Positions 33,178-44,610 of a stretch of DNA of 64,000 nt are shown in pieces. Origin of the DNA: Dipteris shenzhenensis (lineage: Eukaryota; Polypodiophyta; Polypodiopsida; Gleicheniales); the NCBI GenBank assembly GCA_047967505.1, contig CM106541.1; one strand, written 5' to 3'. Position 1 is the stretch's first letter. Every line of letters begins with the position of its first letter. Under the pieces are notes generated by a model. The model searched no databases, was not told the DNA's origin, and worked only from the letters and a program-made list of their open reading frames with translations. A program made the position numbers and the translations under genes.

Positions 33178-35037
33178 TAAAAGAATTTTTATCTGCTTGT
33201 TGTACCAGTGAGCACTCTGTATCTCATCTTGTTCTTGAAAAGAATAATTTTTTGCAAAATCTATGACAGATACAATAGTGTCATGGGGGAAATTGGCAAG
33301 GCATGTCCTAAACTGCTTATCCTACTAGCTGGCCATGAAATTGTGAAGCACATATTTTGGGATGGATTGAGCCATGTGACCTATAAGCTCCCTTGGTTGG
33401 GTGCTCTTATATGACAATAGCCATCTCTTTTTATCGGATCCTTCAACATTAACATTTTCAAATCTCCTCCATTTTAGAGCAATATGGTTGTCTTCCCTCA
33501 TTTCATTTGAATAGACATTGAATGCCTTCTTCTTTAGCTTCAAATTGCAATGCTTGCATGTGCCGCAAATGCATTCAATCCTATGCCACTCACAGTTTCC
33601 CTTTGGACAAACCACTAGCTCCCACAGAGACCTTAGGCTACAAAACCTGCCCTCCCTTGCAACACATGCTAAGGATCTAGGTGGCCTACAGACTGCACAT
33701 TCATTGGGGAGGCATGGGCATTGATCCCCATGGCGCAATGCTCCAACATGACTAGATCTCAAGTCATTCATAGCTCCCTAGGCTAGGTCAAAGTCTATGT
33801 GTGTTTTGCAACAACAACAAACATTCCTGTCTTTGAGTTTCATGACGTATCAGGGCTTACAATGCTCAAAGCTCCTCTGCCTAATTGAAATGTCTGGATT
33901 CTGATCCACAAACTTGAGATACAACTCCGTTTGTTGACCCAACATGCGGGAACAACCGAACAATGAGCTCCCTTTTGCTACTACTAAAAGAATACAAAAC
34001 ACAGTCTAATTAAAGTATATAATGAGGCAAAATAATTTTCAACCACCATGGATAATCACAATTTCAATCACCGGGCTGGTTTAGGATAGTCATAATTTCA
34101 ACCACTAGGATGGTTTAGGACACTGGCACAGTTTCAACCATCAGGATGGTTTAGCTTGACGGTCTCAACTTCACATATTAGACAATAACAAGTATATTGT
34201 TTTTCATTTCTGAATTTCACCATTAGAAAATAACAATATATTCCTTTTCATTTCTGAATTCCACAATTTAATAGTGGTATATATGACCCGAATAGAAGGA
34301 AATTAAATTTAACGAATTTACATTATACTAAGGAACACAATATTTCAACCATCGAGCTAGTTAATAACTAATGTCTGTTCAACCAAGCTGGTTCAGGACA
34401 ATCACATAACTGGTGATTGAGCTGAAGCAACCACAGTTGCAGGATGTTCCAACCACCAGGATGGTATAGTAAAATAACAATATATTGTGAAATATATTGC
34501 TGTTAATTTCTGCTCAACCATGCCATTGGGCTAGACAACTAATGTACGTTCAACCATGTTGGTTTAGGACAATCACATCACTGGCGATTGAGGTGAACCA
34601 GCCTACGGTTGCATGATGTTCCAACCACTGGGCTAGTTTAAGACAATGACATTTAGTCCAAGCCTAGTTTAAGAAAAGAAAGAAGTAAACTATCCCAAAG
34701 CTCAATCACAAACAACCACTAGGCTAGTTTAGGCACCATTGACCTGCAGTGTATCTAGCATGTGTATGATGTGCTCCTCAAACACCTTTCATCCCATCTG
34801 CTTCTTATGGATGTCCTTTCTATTTGGAGAAACTCTCATATTTTCATGCCAAAACGTCTTTACTATAGCAATGACTTCTGCACTTAGGTTGTCTCTCCTT
34901 TTCTTGCATTCTATTGAAGCCCACAGTCTTCTCAGATTGGGATGATCGTGCATTTCTTCTTCTCTACGTTCAACCCCACTAGAGCCACGTTGGTCCTTTT
35001 GATTGACAAGCTCTTCGACATTGTGCACCCAAGCCAT
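33178..35037 (-). pseudogene. Transposase-like protein, N-terminal half (copy 1)
   Basis: Minus-strand reading in two parts. 34744-35037: helical N-terminus with KKRRDNLSAEVIAIVKTFWH, SPNRKDIHKKQMG and FEEHIIHMLDTLQ. 33178-33971: TELYLKFVDQNPDISIRQRS, FEHCKP, LKDRNVCCCCKTH, a Cys-rich CPCLPNECAVC...CSLRSLWELVVCPKGNC, and finally DFAKNYSFQEQDEIQSAHW. I recall this block order from uncharacterised transposase-like proteins of plants and animals, where DFAENY-like carries an acidic catalytic residue; I cannot name the superfamily. A 770-base interruption (33972-34743) full of hairpin repeats splits it (intron or insertion). A few stops. It ends abruptly at 33178. Confidence 0.6.
34040..34733. 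repeat. Cluster of about 12 AACCA...TGGTT hairpin motifs (cluster 1)
   Basis: Variants of CAACCACYRGGMTGGTTTAGG recur at irregular spacing of 20-70 bases (for example at 34066, 34099, 34135, 34346, 34380, 34450, 34551, 34620 and 34713). Each contains short inverted arms AACCA/TGGTT or CTAGTT. It sits inside the interruption of transposase copy 1. Confidence 0.75.
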
Positions 35038-35040
35038 TTC

Positions 35041-38000
35041 TCCTTTGTTTTAGGGGACACCAACATAGCTAATGTCACCCTCTTTGTAGCTAGTTAGTCA
35101 AAGTTGTGCACCCCTTTCACTTTCTATAGCCATTTCTTAGGTTAGAGAGCATCGCCTCTTGGTCGTGCATCACCCGAGGTGTTGGTAGGGTTGTTACTCT
35201 ACGAACATTATGGTGTATAGGCTAAGGCTTATGAAGAATCGAGACTAGTAATCCCTTGAATGGCCTGATGTTGTTGCCTTGAATGCTCCCACCAATCATG
35301 ACATGATAGTTCATGTTCTTTGCTCTGATGGCACTGATTGAATGCGTGCATCTGCAATTGCTTTTTGCTGCTCCTCTACACAGAGTCTTCTTTGTTCTCA
35401 TTGTTTCTCCCTTCGCAGATGTTGTAAAAGTGTTCTGTTGCCAATTTGATACCATGCCAGTGCTTTCCTCGACTCTATTCCTTGTGCCTTGACATCATGT
35501 TGCCATTGATGCCATGGCCACGATCAGTCTAGAATACACCCAAAGAAGCTAGCTAGTGAGGCAAGCAAAGAATAGAAGACAACTTACCCGAAACAAGACA
35601 ATGGCAAACCAAAGTCTACTCAAGGACACGTTGAGGTGCATGCAAGTTGCAAGGCGTTTGCAAGGTGGGGGAAGGTTGTAGGTACTTAAATCTTCTAAGA
35701 TTTGATGAGCGAGAGGTGTGAAAATTTGAAATTCACGAGAATAGCAAAATTTCAACCGTCATTTTTTACCCCTCTGATGTACACGTCCCAGAATTGGATG
35801 TCCAAACAAGTGCAATGTGGCCTAAAATGCTTCAAAACACAAATAGGCCAAAGGGCACACTATAGGGTTTGATGTTGTGTATTATTAAATGCAATGACCT
35901 TTGGCATTCTTATGAGCTATATAGCAAGCAAGTGCATGGAAAAAGAAACATTTCAAAATTGTAAATAGTGTTGGATATATTAAAATATCTTTGCACATGC
36001 ACAAATTGCACTTTTTCAACTTTTTCCATTTTAGGGTAAATCTAGATACCAATACCAACAGCTATCAATGTTTTGAGACCACCATGCACTAGTCTCAATA
36101 GTTTGGATTCCAATTTTCAATCCGTTTTGGTTTTCAACAAATCAAAAGAAAGTTATGGAGCATGCCCTCAAATGGGTATGCATCACTTTAGCACAACATT
36201 GGAGGCCCATCAACCTATGCATAATGATCTCATTTAGGTGTGTCCTTAGGTTAAGGAGAAGCTCATGTAGTGTATTTTATAATGATTACTTGGTTGCATG
36301 TATGTGGCCCCACCGAATAGATAGAAAGGGAGCAAGACATGAAGCACAAATTGAGACATGCACCAAGACAAAGACCTACACAAGGGAAGTGATATGTCTC
36401 ACCAATGGATTTCCCTAGATTTCTTGGAGAAGCTCAAATGGTTGAAGGAGTAGAATGAAGCTCAAACCATCATGGGACCAAAACAAAATCCTTTGCATGC
36501 ACCACACAAAAACCTACTTCTATAAGAAGGTATGGAGTATTGATGTTGCAAGCCATGTCTTCACAAGACCCTGGCTCCCAAACAACTAAGAGGAGCTTAG
36601 TATCGGCCTAGTTATGCTATTTCCAAAGATACAAACCATTGTCTTAAGTAATCCTTGAATGAAATCCCCACACTCCAAAGATTGATGTTGAAAATTCCCT
36701 TTCTAAAAGAGTCAATAGCAGTGATAATAAACCCTCCAATGTCTACAATTAAGGCTGGTTTAGGTAGGGTAGTAGGATAGGCTTGAAGTAGACCTATTTT
36801 GCATCAAAGCAAAAGTGAGGCTAGAGAGTGACTCTTGATATGATTTACTTAGCATTTAAGACAATAAATGAGTGATGTACTTGCTTCTCATCAAAAGGAT
36901 GGTAGGTAGACAAAGATAAAAAGTTAGTTGACAACAATTCTTCAAAGGTGGGTGATGAAAATTCTTCAAAGGACCGTGGTTGATAGTGGTTCTTCAAAGA
37001 GGAAAGAAATAGAAGCTCAAAATTTAGGAGATCAAAGAATAAAAAGACAACTTATATCTATGCCCAAGCCCCTTACTTCAATTCTTGCCGGTGGTTAGGT
37101 ACAAACTGTGCAAGTTGATGGGATTTGCGTCCTACTTTAACAGTGATACTAGTATCAAGTGAAAATTTGTAGCTTTGTGTAGAATCTACATAGCTACAAG
37201 TATCTAGATAGATGAGTATAGACAAGCGATTGTTAGATTACTTGAAGTAGTGAGAAATGTCAAAAATGAGATTTGAAGGTATGTTGCACAAAGAGGGAAA
37301 CATTTAAGACAAGGTAGGATGGATTGATAGAATAATGTAAATGAGATCACCCAAGAAGCCAAGCCAATAGACAACTAGCCACCATGTCCAGACTAAGAAA
37401 AAGGAAGAGGTTTTAAACCAAGGGGCCTAAGATTTTGAGACAAAGAACCCCACCATTGACCAAGACAAAGGCAAACAAGGGTCAAACTTTAAGAGGAGGG
37501 CCATATTAAGATCAAGTGCAAGTTGTGGTGGTAGGAGCACATCAAGATTCTTCATAAAAACTTGGAAAGGAGAAAAGATGACCTTGTTGTGGTGATAGGG
37601 AGTACATCAAGATTCTTTGCAAAAGCTTTGAAAGGAGATAAGATGACCATGAATGTAGAATGTTGAGCTATACTAAGAGAAGTTCCCAAAATAGACACCA
37701 ACATAGTGAATTCTTTCAAGGGACACCCAAGGGACAAAAATATAGCAAGAAAATATGCAAAAAGGGATAAATATCAAATGTAAAGACTAGATCAATGCTA
37801 TAGCATATATAGCAAGGGAGCAAAAGGAAAAAGACCTAGAGTGGAGCTCCAAGAGAACAATACTGAGCACACTTTGAAATCTAGAGTGGGGCTGACCTTG
37901 GACAAGCAATGAGAAAAGAAAGCAACACCAAGGACCACACATAATCCAAAGCTGCATCAAGGTGAACCAAGTAAAGAAACAATGAAAGCATGGAAAGGGT

Positions 38001-38056
38001 TCGGAGAGTTAGATTTTAGTTTAATAGTGGAGAAGCTATTGTAACTAGCATTGTAT
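35041..38056. other. No gene seen; possible upstream part of transposase copy 1, then anonymous DNA
   Basis: 35222-35455 (minus) is open for 77 codons and may be a decayed N-terminal extension of the transposase, but has no motif. 35460-38056 shows no coding frame; it is A-rich on the plus strand with an imperfect tandem duplication at 37523-37649. Confidence 0.4.
37523..37649 (+). repeat. Imperfect tandem duplication, two units of about 64 bases
   Basis: TTGTGGTGGTAGGAGCACAT (37523) and TTGTGGTGATAGGGAGTACA (37587) start two units sharing ATCAAGATTCTT and GAAAGGAGA-AAGATGACC. Confidence 0.8.
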
Positions 38057-38505
38057 TTATGGATAGTAACTAACCTTCCCTTCCTCTTTGATTTGTTTTA
38101 ATTGTTCCACTACAGCGGGCCGAGTAACAGATTTTAAAGAGAACTTCTCTTCCATAACAATACAAACAATAGGTTTCTTATTGTTATCAATCCCAAGCAT
38201 TTCAACACATTTCTCATTGGACTCTTTTCTTGCGATATATTTATCTTTATTATTGGCTTGAAAATTGATCTTCCAGTGGGAAGTGTCTTTGGAAGCAACA
38301 AAGTCATCTCTTTCGTATCAGTGTCAAATTTGGTCCATTTTGAATCAATGTTATTGTGTACTTCCGCTATGTCCCATAATTTTTGAATTTGCAACGAACC
38401 TTCATCAAACGGAGCAGGAACATCATAAATCTGTTGAAGTTGTTGCACCTTAAGACTTGGATCCTTGGCACTTTTCTTTGGTTCCTTGGTGCCTTTATTT
38501 TCCAC
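38057..38505 (-). pseudogene. Broken gene fragment, unknown function
   Basis: About 150 codons with one frameshift. The first part (VENKGTKEPKKSAKDPSLKV, DVPAPFDEGSLQIQKLWDIA, DSKWTKFDTDTKE) continues in another frame as DFVASKDTSHWKINFQ, CVEMLGIDNNKKPIVCIVME, SLKSVTRPAVVEQLKQIKEE, ending VSYYP and TAA at 38057-38059. Composition is Lys/Asp/Asn-rich and protein-like on both sides of the shift. The 5' side is open to a TAG near 38550 without an ATG, so it is truncated. No family recognised; host or element origin undecided. Confidence 0.4.
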
Positions 38506-38619
38506 CCTTATCTTTTGGATCCTAGTGGCCTTCGACTAGGTTGAGAAGGGAGCATACCATGGTCGACTCCATTGGCCACCATTCCAAAAATTGACAATCT
38601 ATTGGTAGACAAAGAAGTG

Positions 38620-39155
38620 CCCATCATTACAATCCAAATAAATAAGCAAAAGGTACAACACCGTACAAGGCCATTGTAGACGAGGGATCAAGGGTCAAAA
38701 TTATATTCGAAAGCTTGGTCAAATAGTTGAAGTTGAAAAATCTAATGCCATTTCCATTTTGGGCAATAATGGTGGATCAATGGTTCATGGATCTTTGACA
38801 AATGCTCGCAAAAGTGGTAGTCACAATTACTACACAATGAGCTTAATTGCCATAGCCATGGAAGAAAATGCCTATCCACTACTTTTTGGTAGGCTTGGCT
38901 CAAGACTTACAAAGTACTCATAATAGGGTATGTCCGCCGTGGGAAGAAAATGCCTATCCACTAATTTTTGGTTGGCAAGCCTTGACTCAAGAGTTACAAA
39001 GTACTCTATGAATGGGCATCTTTGAAGTAATGAAAATTAGAATAGGGGGCAAAGAGGAGCAATCTCATATGCAGATGGAACCAGGATAAGTGTTACAAAG
39101 TACTCCATGATTGGGTCTCTAAAGTAATGAAAATTAGAATAGGGGGAAAATTTTA
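38620..39155 (+). pseudogene. Gypsy protease relic with partial triplication
   Basis: YKAIVDEGSRVKIIFESL resembles a retropepsin active-site loop (D-G-S with an inserted Glu). MEENAYPLLFGRLG resembles the closing YPLLLGRPWL block. The segment GAAGAAAATGCCTATCCACT occurs at about 38862 and 38942, and TTACAAAGTACTC plus AAAATTAGAATAGGGGG recur to 39152, so the end is repeated two to three times before element C begins. Confidence 0.55.
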
Positions 39156-40083
39156 ATGCATCTAGCTCATAAGTATTCTTGCTAGCCAATAGCATATCAT
39201 CCACATATAGTGCCAAGATTATCAGGCTATTATCCTTAGCCCTTTTAGTGTAGAGGCAGTGATCAATTTCACTCCTTCTAAAACCCTGGGACCGAATGAA
39301 AGGCTGCACCATGTAAATTTCCTCATGCAAATCCCCATGCAAGAAAGCTATCTTGACATCCATCTGCATAAGCTCCATATCCTCTGATGCCACTACTCCA
39401 AGCATGCATCTAAGTGTGGTCATCTTCACAACTGAAGAGAATATCTCATCAAAGTCCACACCCTTCTCTTGCTTGAACCCTTTAGTGACCAAACAGGCCC
39501 TGTACCTCGGCACATCATCACTTGTGACTTTCATTTTATAGACCCATTTACATGACAATGCTTTCTTTCCATGTAGCAAAGAAACCAAGTCCCAAGTCTT
39601 ATTCTTCATAAGTGAACTCATCTCTGATTGCATAGCATACTCCCACTTGTGTTGATCCTCGTGCATCATAGCCTTTCTGTAGCAAGAAGGCTGCCCACAA
39701 CCTGTAAGCATCACATAGTCTACCCCTAGAACAAACCTATCAGGCCGTCTAGACACTCTAGATGATCTTCTCAAGGGCATTTCAGCTTGCTGTCCCACCT
39801 GCATATCAGTCACATTTGGCTCATCATTTCCACCAATAGATGATCCATCATCTACCCTTGATTGTATACCTGTGGGAGTACTTGGTGGTACCATTTCTTG
39901 CACATTTGGTGCATGGACAACTTGCTTTCTATCAACATATGCAGGTGGATTCACATTCTGGAAAGTGATTCTCCTCATTTCCACATCCCTCATGGGTGCC
40001 TTATGCATCTTCTTCTCATTGAAGACTACATCATGGCTGTGCATGATCTTCTTTGCTTCTGGATCCCAGAGATGATAGCCCAT
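39156..40083 (-). pseudogene. Element C integrase tail and reverse transcriptase, truncated
   Basis: GYHLWDPEAKKIMHSHDVVF (integrase C-terminus), RRSSRVSRRPDRF, the EYAMQSEMSSLMKNKTWDL block, KGFKQEKGVDFDEIFSSVVK, MDVKIAFLHGDLHEEIYM, then a deletion that removes the GLKQ segment. IDHCLYTKRAKDNSLIILAL and the active site YVDDMLLASKN follow. The reading continues past 39156 into gypsy sequence, which marks the truncation point. Confidence 0.92.
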
Positions 40084-40143
40084 CTCTCCACTTTCACCAT
40101 AACCCAGAAAGATGCATTTCCTAGACTTAGGATCTAGCTTCTT

Positions 40144-40741
40144 TCAAAGCTCTTTTGGCACATGTGCATATGCCTCACGCCCAAATATATGCAAATGAGA
40201 GTAAGAGGGCTTCTTGCCACTCCATGCCTCTTTAGGAATACCACCATCCAAACTCTTACTAGGTGATCTATTGATCACATGCACTACAGTCTTCATTGCC
40301 TCAGCCCAAAAACCACCAGAAAGACTTGCATTGGAAAGCATGCAGTGCAACCTTTCTTGAATGGTATGGTTCATCTTTTCTGCAACTCGATTTTGCTCTG
40401 GAGTATGAGGGGATGTGAGCTCCCTCTTAATCCCACGTGTATCACAGAAATGTTGAAAGTCATGAGAGAGATACTCTCCACCATTGTCAGTCCATAGGCA
40501 TTTAAGCGTTCTACCTGACTGATTCTCAATCAAGGCCAACCATTTTTTGAAATACCTGGAACACATCACTCTGCCGAGCTATAGCATAAGCCCACACTTT
40601 CCTAGTTGTATCATCAATGAATGTCACATAGTATTTAGCCCCGCCTAATGACCGTGTAGGCATGGGACCACATATGTCTGAATGCAAAAAATCAAGCTTT
40701 TCAAACTCTTTCTTTCCCCTTCTTTTATGGGCTGATTTAGT
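40144..40741 (-). pseudogene. Element C integrase core
   Basis: A frameshift near 40550-40560 splits it. The upstream frame reads FEKLDFLHSDICGPMP and VTFIDDTTRKVWAYA (first Asp). The downstream frame reads CLWTDNGGEYLSHDF (second Asp) and EQNRVAEKMNHTIQE (Glu), then FGREAYAHVPKEL. Catalytic acids are kept, though the protein is broken. A stop at about 40141 precedes the tail. Confidence 0.9.
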
Positions 40742-41251
40742 CTACTTCCCATAGAGACAGTGCTCACAAAATTCAAAATTAGAGAAACTCAAATGCAGTA
40801 CATAACCCAAACGGCATAAGAGTTTCATTCCATTTTGGCTCATGTGCCCCAACCTGTAATGCCATAAAGAAGTGCTTGGCTGCTTGGTTATTGCAACAAC
40901 ATGATCAAATTTCCCTGATACATGTAAGGGATACAAAGTCCCACACTTGGCACCCCTGGCCAAAAGCATAGAGCCCTTCTGAATTTTCTAACTCTGAAAG
41001 CCAAAAGTGGTGTGAAAACCAGCATCATCTAGCTGACCCACTGAAATAAGACTCTTGGTCATTTTAGGCACATGTCTCACATGTTTCAAAATAAATGCAG
41101 ACCCATTTGCAAAAGAAAACTTTATGTCACCTACTCCCACTATGTCACATGCATAGTCATTTCCAAGATGCACACAACCTGCCTTTCCACTATCATAAGT
41201 GGAGAACCATTCCCTATGGGGAGTAACATGGAATGAAGCCCCAGAATCCAA
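40742..41251 (-). pseudogene. Element C protease and pre-integrase
   Basis: 40988-41251: MDSGASFHVTPHREWF (retropepsin active site), KHVRHVPKMTKSLISVGQ. 40742-40969: LLARGAKCGTLYPLH, SLWHYRLGHMSQNGMKLL and FCEHCLYGK (zinc-binding HHCC). A stop at 40985 lies between them, and a TAG near 41257 precedes the protease. Confidence 0.9.
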
Positions 41252-41369
41252 AATCTAATCTTGGGAATATCCATCATCTGAAGTGGTAAGCAACTCTGCA
41301 AATAAACTAGACATGAGGAGAACATCATTGTCACTATCATGTGTGACTGACTGCATTGATCTCCTGGAT

Positions 41370-42211
41370 CTTCACTTTTCCTTTGTCCTCCCTTGGACTC
41401 TCTTCCTTTTGATTTGCACCCCAATTTGCATTCTTTTTCTTATCCTTTTGCTCTCTTTTCAGCTTGTAGCAATCCTTTTTCATATGGCCCTTCTTGCCAG
41501 AGTGGTAACACTCAATGTTCCATGCCTTGGATTTGCTACGAGACTTCCCTCTTTCTTGGGATTCCCCCTGAACTGTGATCTGCCCCTTTGCACATTTAAG
41601 GTTGCATCCTTCTTGTTGCTGTCCATAGACTTTTGTCTAATCTCCTCGGCCAACAAGCTATCCACAACATCATCAAATTTCAGTACTCCACCAGGTGCAG
41701 AGTTACTGATAGCTGTATGGAAGGTATCTCATGAGGATGTTAATGAATATAAGAGAAATATTGCCTTAGTCTTCGCATCAAAATTCATCTTCTGAGCCTA
41801 AAGCTGGCTGAAAATAATATTGAATTCATTCAAGTGAGAAGTAATGGAGACCCCTTCCTTCATCTGCAGCTCAAACAACTTCTTCATGAGGTAAACTTTA
41901 TTAGAGGCAGTTTCCTTTTCATAAGTGGTGCACAGTTTCTTCCACAAATTTTTCGTAGTCTGCTCATTTACTACTGTGAAATAAACTGACTTTGCAAGAT
42001 GAAGTCTAATAGTAGATTTTGCTAATGCATCCAACTCATTCCAATTATCCTCAGACATATTTGTAGGCTTAGCTTCAATCCCTGCCAAGGGTTTAATCTG
42101 CTTCTTTTGAATAAGCACATCCCTTATTTGTTCTTTCCACAAAGAAAAGTTTGTCCCATCAAACTTTTTAATGCTAAAAAACTCCTTTTTAGACATGGAA
42201 GAGGATGCCAT
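41370..42211 (-). pseudogene. Element C gag
   Basis: Starts MASSSMSKKEFFSIKKFDGT at 42211, with the copia entry NFSLWKEQIRDVLIQ and UBN2 blocks (LHLAKSVYFTVVNEQTTKNL, KLFELQMKEGVSITSHLNEF). A stop at 41798 and a frameshift at about 41480 interrupt it. The zinc knuckle near 41480-41510 has lost its second Cys (CYHSGKKGHMKKDC). Confidence 0.9.
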
Positions 42212-43652
42212 GATGTAAATGAAGCAAAAATCCCAAATGCTAGTGCCTACAAGAGAGAATCACACCAAATACTAGGTGCACCCAAATGTGTATGCCACAA
42301 TAGAGTGAAATATCACCAAAACTCATGTCTCAAAGCATCTGACTCACGTGCATATACTATGCATCCATATGAGCAAATTTGGCCCAAAAGAAAATGCCAA
42401 CTGCAATGGCAATCCAGAATGCCAATAAGTGCCAAATGACTCAAGCATAAACACCATCCACTGGTATATGCATTAATAATATCTCATCCAAGAGAGCATA
42501 GCACTATCAGTGCATTACCTGCAATGTGTCAAAGCTATCCCTCAGCATAAAATAGCATCCATGTGCAAAGCATCCATAAAAATAGCATTCCACAAGGCAA
42601 TTTGAGCCTATTAGTGCATCCAATAAGGACCACAATGCATCCAAATGGCCTATAAATCATGCACTGCAACCCAATGCACACCACGAATAAGTGCACACTG
42701 CTCAAACTGCAACCAGAGTGATCTGCATAAGGTATGCTCAAGAAATCATAGTCCCACGGTAATGACCGCTACTCAAAATAGAACCTGAGATGCCTCAAAA
42801 CATGGGTGCCATTGCATAATCGGACTCAGCAAGAAAATTTGCAAATATCTCTCTTCTGCCGGAACTCCAAAATCCCAACTGATGAGTGAGAAATGGGAGT
42901 CGACACTTGTCCACTGCCATGTGGCATAAATCTAAGGTTTCAAAACCTTAGAATGAAAAATGCATAACAGAGAGATGAAATTGAATACACAGAGATCTAT
43001 AACTCTGAAAATCCTCCACTGAATCAGGTAAGAACTGACAAGTAGGGGTTTTTGGGCGTCCGAAATGCAATGGGACAGACGGTTTTGGAAACCGTGGTCT
43101 CAATCACTGGGTCTAACACACGGATTAAAAAACGTTTTTGGAAACAAAGCTATTTGTAAACTCCATCGGAGTGTGAATGATGACCAACATAGAAGTTTTA
43201 GGACCTTTCGAGTCCATCGGGGAACTGACAGATCTGCGAATGGTTGCTCTAAACTTGAGTTCCAACACTCGGGCAGAAAAACGCAGAAACTGACACAGTG
43301 AGCCAGAAATCCAATGAAATGATCCCAGATTCAAGGATGAAGGTATTTCCAAGCTCCTGAAGTGAAGTGGACACCAAAGGCAAGCAATGGTTGTCTCTAC
43401 AAGTCAATACGAAGTCTCTGTCATCGAACGAAATAGGGAAAAGCTAAAAAGAACGACTTTTTCTTTGAAAACACTTAAGAGGCTCTCAAAACCACTTCGC
43501 AAAACCAAAGTGACTTTTCCAAAGGTTCCTCCAAGATCTTTGCACACTCAGATGCAAGTAAAGTCACCCACAAAGCTTCCCACAGAGCTTCTCCTTCCTC
43601 TCATAGAGCTGCTGAGCTTCAAGCATTCACGCACGCTCAGCTAGATCACCCG
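42212..43652 (-). other. Element C leader
   Basis: About 1.4 kb without a supported frame. It is homologous to 53921-55343 in element F. The word GCATCCA and variants recur many times in the plus strand between 42340 and 42660. Confidence 0.65.
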
Positions 43653-43665
43653 GGCTCTGATACCA
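43653..43665 (-). other. Element C primer-binding site (tRNA-iMet)
   Basis: Minus strand TGGTATCAGAGCC, two bases inside the LTR. Confidence 0.95.
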
Positions 43666-43667
43666 AT

Positions 43668-43837
43668 TGAGAGTGCTCTCAATGGAAGCAAGAACAGAAG
43701 AGGGAGAGAGAGAAACAAAGAGCCACACAAGTTTTGGTGGGTGTAGAACACCCTAATCTTCTTTTTCATTCATTTATATATGTGTTTGAGTATTGTACAT
43801 AGTCGGGGTAAAGGCACAATGACCTTTATACCCCACA
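43668..43837 (-). repeat. Element C 5' LTR
   Basis: 170 bases, TGTGGGGTATAAAGG...CACTCTCA on the minus strand. It matches the 171-base LTRs of element F. A TATATAAAT lies on the minus strand at 43772-43780. Confidence 0.93.
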
Positions 43838-43971
43838 CAAGGGATCAACATCTAGGATGCATCCACCAAGTATGGTTATTCCAAGAATCTTGTTGGTGTT
43901 CAAGCAGAGTAATACACCAAGTCCTTGACACTGAGTGCCATGTGCCATATGTCTTCAAGCATGTGTACAAA

Positions 43972-44610
43972 CTAGGAGACCACCACAAGGCCAAGCCTAG
44001 CCTCACCAAAACCAACTCTATGTGGAGGTTCAAGGCTAGTAGTATCAGACTCTATCTTGTCGGCCTGGTCCATGAGTGTTTGGACTAGGGATTCACTTGT
44101 GGTGAGGTCGTCTTTGAGCCTTGTAATGGCTAGCTTGAGCTCCTCAGTTTTGGCTCGGTACTCTTCCGCTCTTTGTATTGCTGCGACCATTATGGATTAG
44201 CTGTCATGTGTGGAGAGTTGTGCCTGAAGGAGGCTAGCAGAGAGTTGTGAGGCTTGTTCCTGCCTCCTCTAGAAAATTATGTGGTTGACCTGTGGGATCT
44301 GTGCCATGGCTTCAAAGTGGTTCTATTCCATCAGATCCGCACGTGATGATTGCTTGGCTGACATGTGGCTATAGCCACCTGATGCCCTATATTAGGGTGC
44401 ATTGAAAAATTGTAAGGCCTTTGTTAGGCCTACCCATTGAGAGAAAGAGGTGTCGGTGGTGAAGGATGTGGTCTCCTTGGGGGATGTGGAGCCTGAGACA
44501 TAGGGCACAGTGGGAGTGGTCAGCGTAGCTTGGGCCCCTAGATGGATGCCAATGGTGATAGTTTCATCACCTTAGAGGTCTTCGATGAGGATGGGCTCCT
44601 CCTGAACTTG
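43972..44610 (-). pseudogene. Coiled-coil protein fragment, unknown
   Basis: A continuous minus-strand reading with about five stops. Ser/Thr-rich start (VPYVSGSTSPKETTSFTTDT, SFSQWVGLTKALQFFNAP), then a helical stretch (FEAMAQIPQVNHIIF, QASQLSASLLQAQLSTHDS) and an intact 72-residue coiled-coil-like end beginning MVAAIQRAEEYRAKTEELKL. Heptad-like Leu/Ile spacing and high Glu/Lys suggest a coiled coil. It could be a gag-like or accessory protein of a lost element. It abuts transposase copy 2 head to head at about 44610. Confidence 0.4.

Larger units (their letters stand above)
39156..43837 (-). mobile_element. Ty1/copia element C (Tnt1/Tork-like), 3'-truncated
   Basis: The 5' LTR (43668-43837), PBS, leader of about 1.4 kb, gag, protease, integrase and RT up to just past YVDD. 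Homology to element F ends at about 39156, after YELDALK, so the RT end, RNase H and 3' LTR are missing. The truncation junction joins a gypsy protease relic. Relative to F it has a 110-120-base deletion inside RT near 39301 and several stops and frameshifts. It is the same family and strand as F. Confidence 0.92.

Noticed and set aside
34040-34733. CRISPR array
   Set aside because: Repeats vary, spacing is irregular and the context is a plant genome; these are degenerate hairpin motifs.
36155-36418. 87-codon plus-strand frame
   Set aside because: No motif, unusual composition, no flanking exon; treated as chance.
44542-44600. EF-hand-like DANGDSFITLEVF before transposase copy 2
   Set aside because: Position 12 of the loop is not acidic and the opposite strand reads better as the coiled-coil pseudogene; the match is probably chance.
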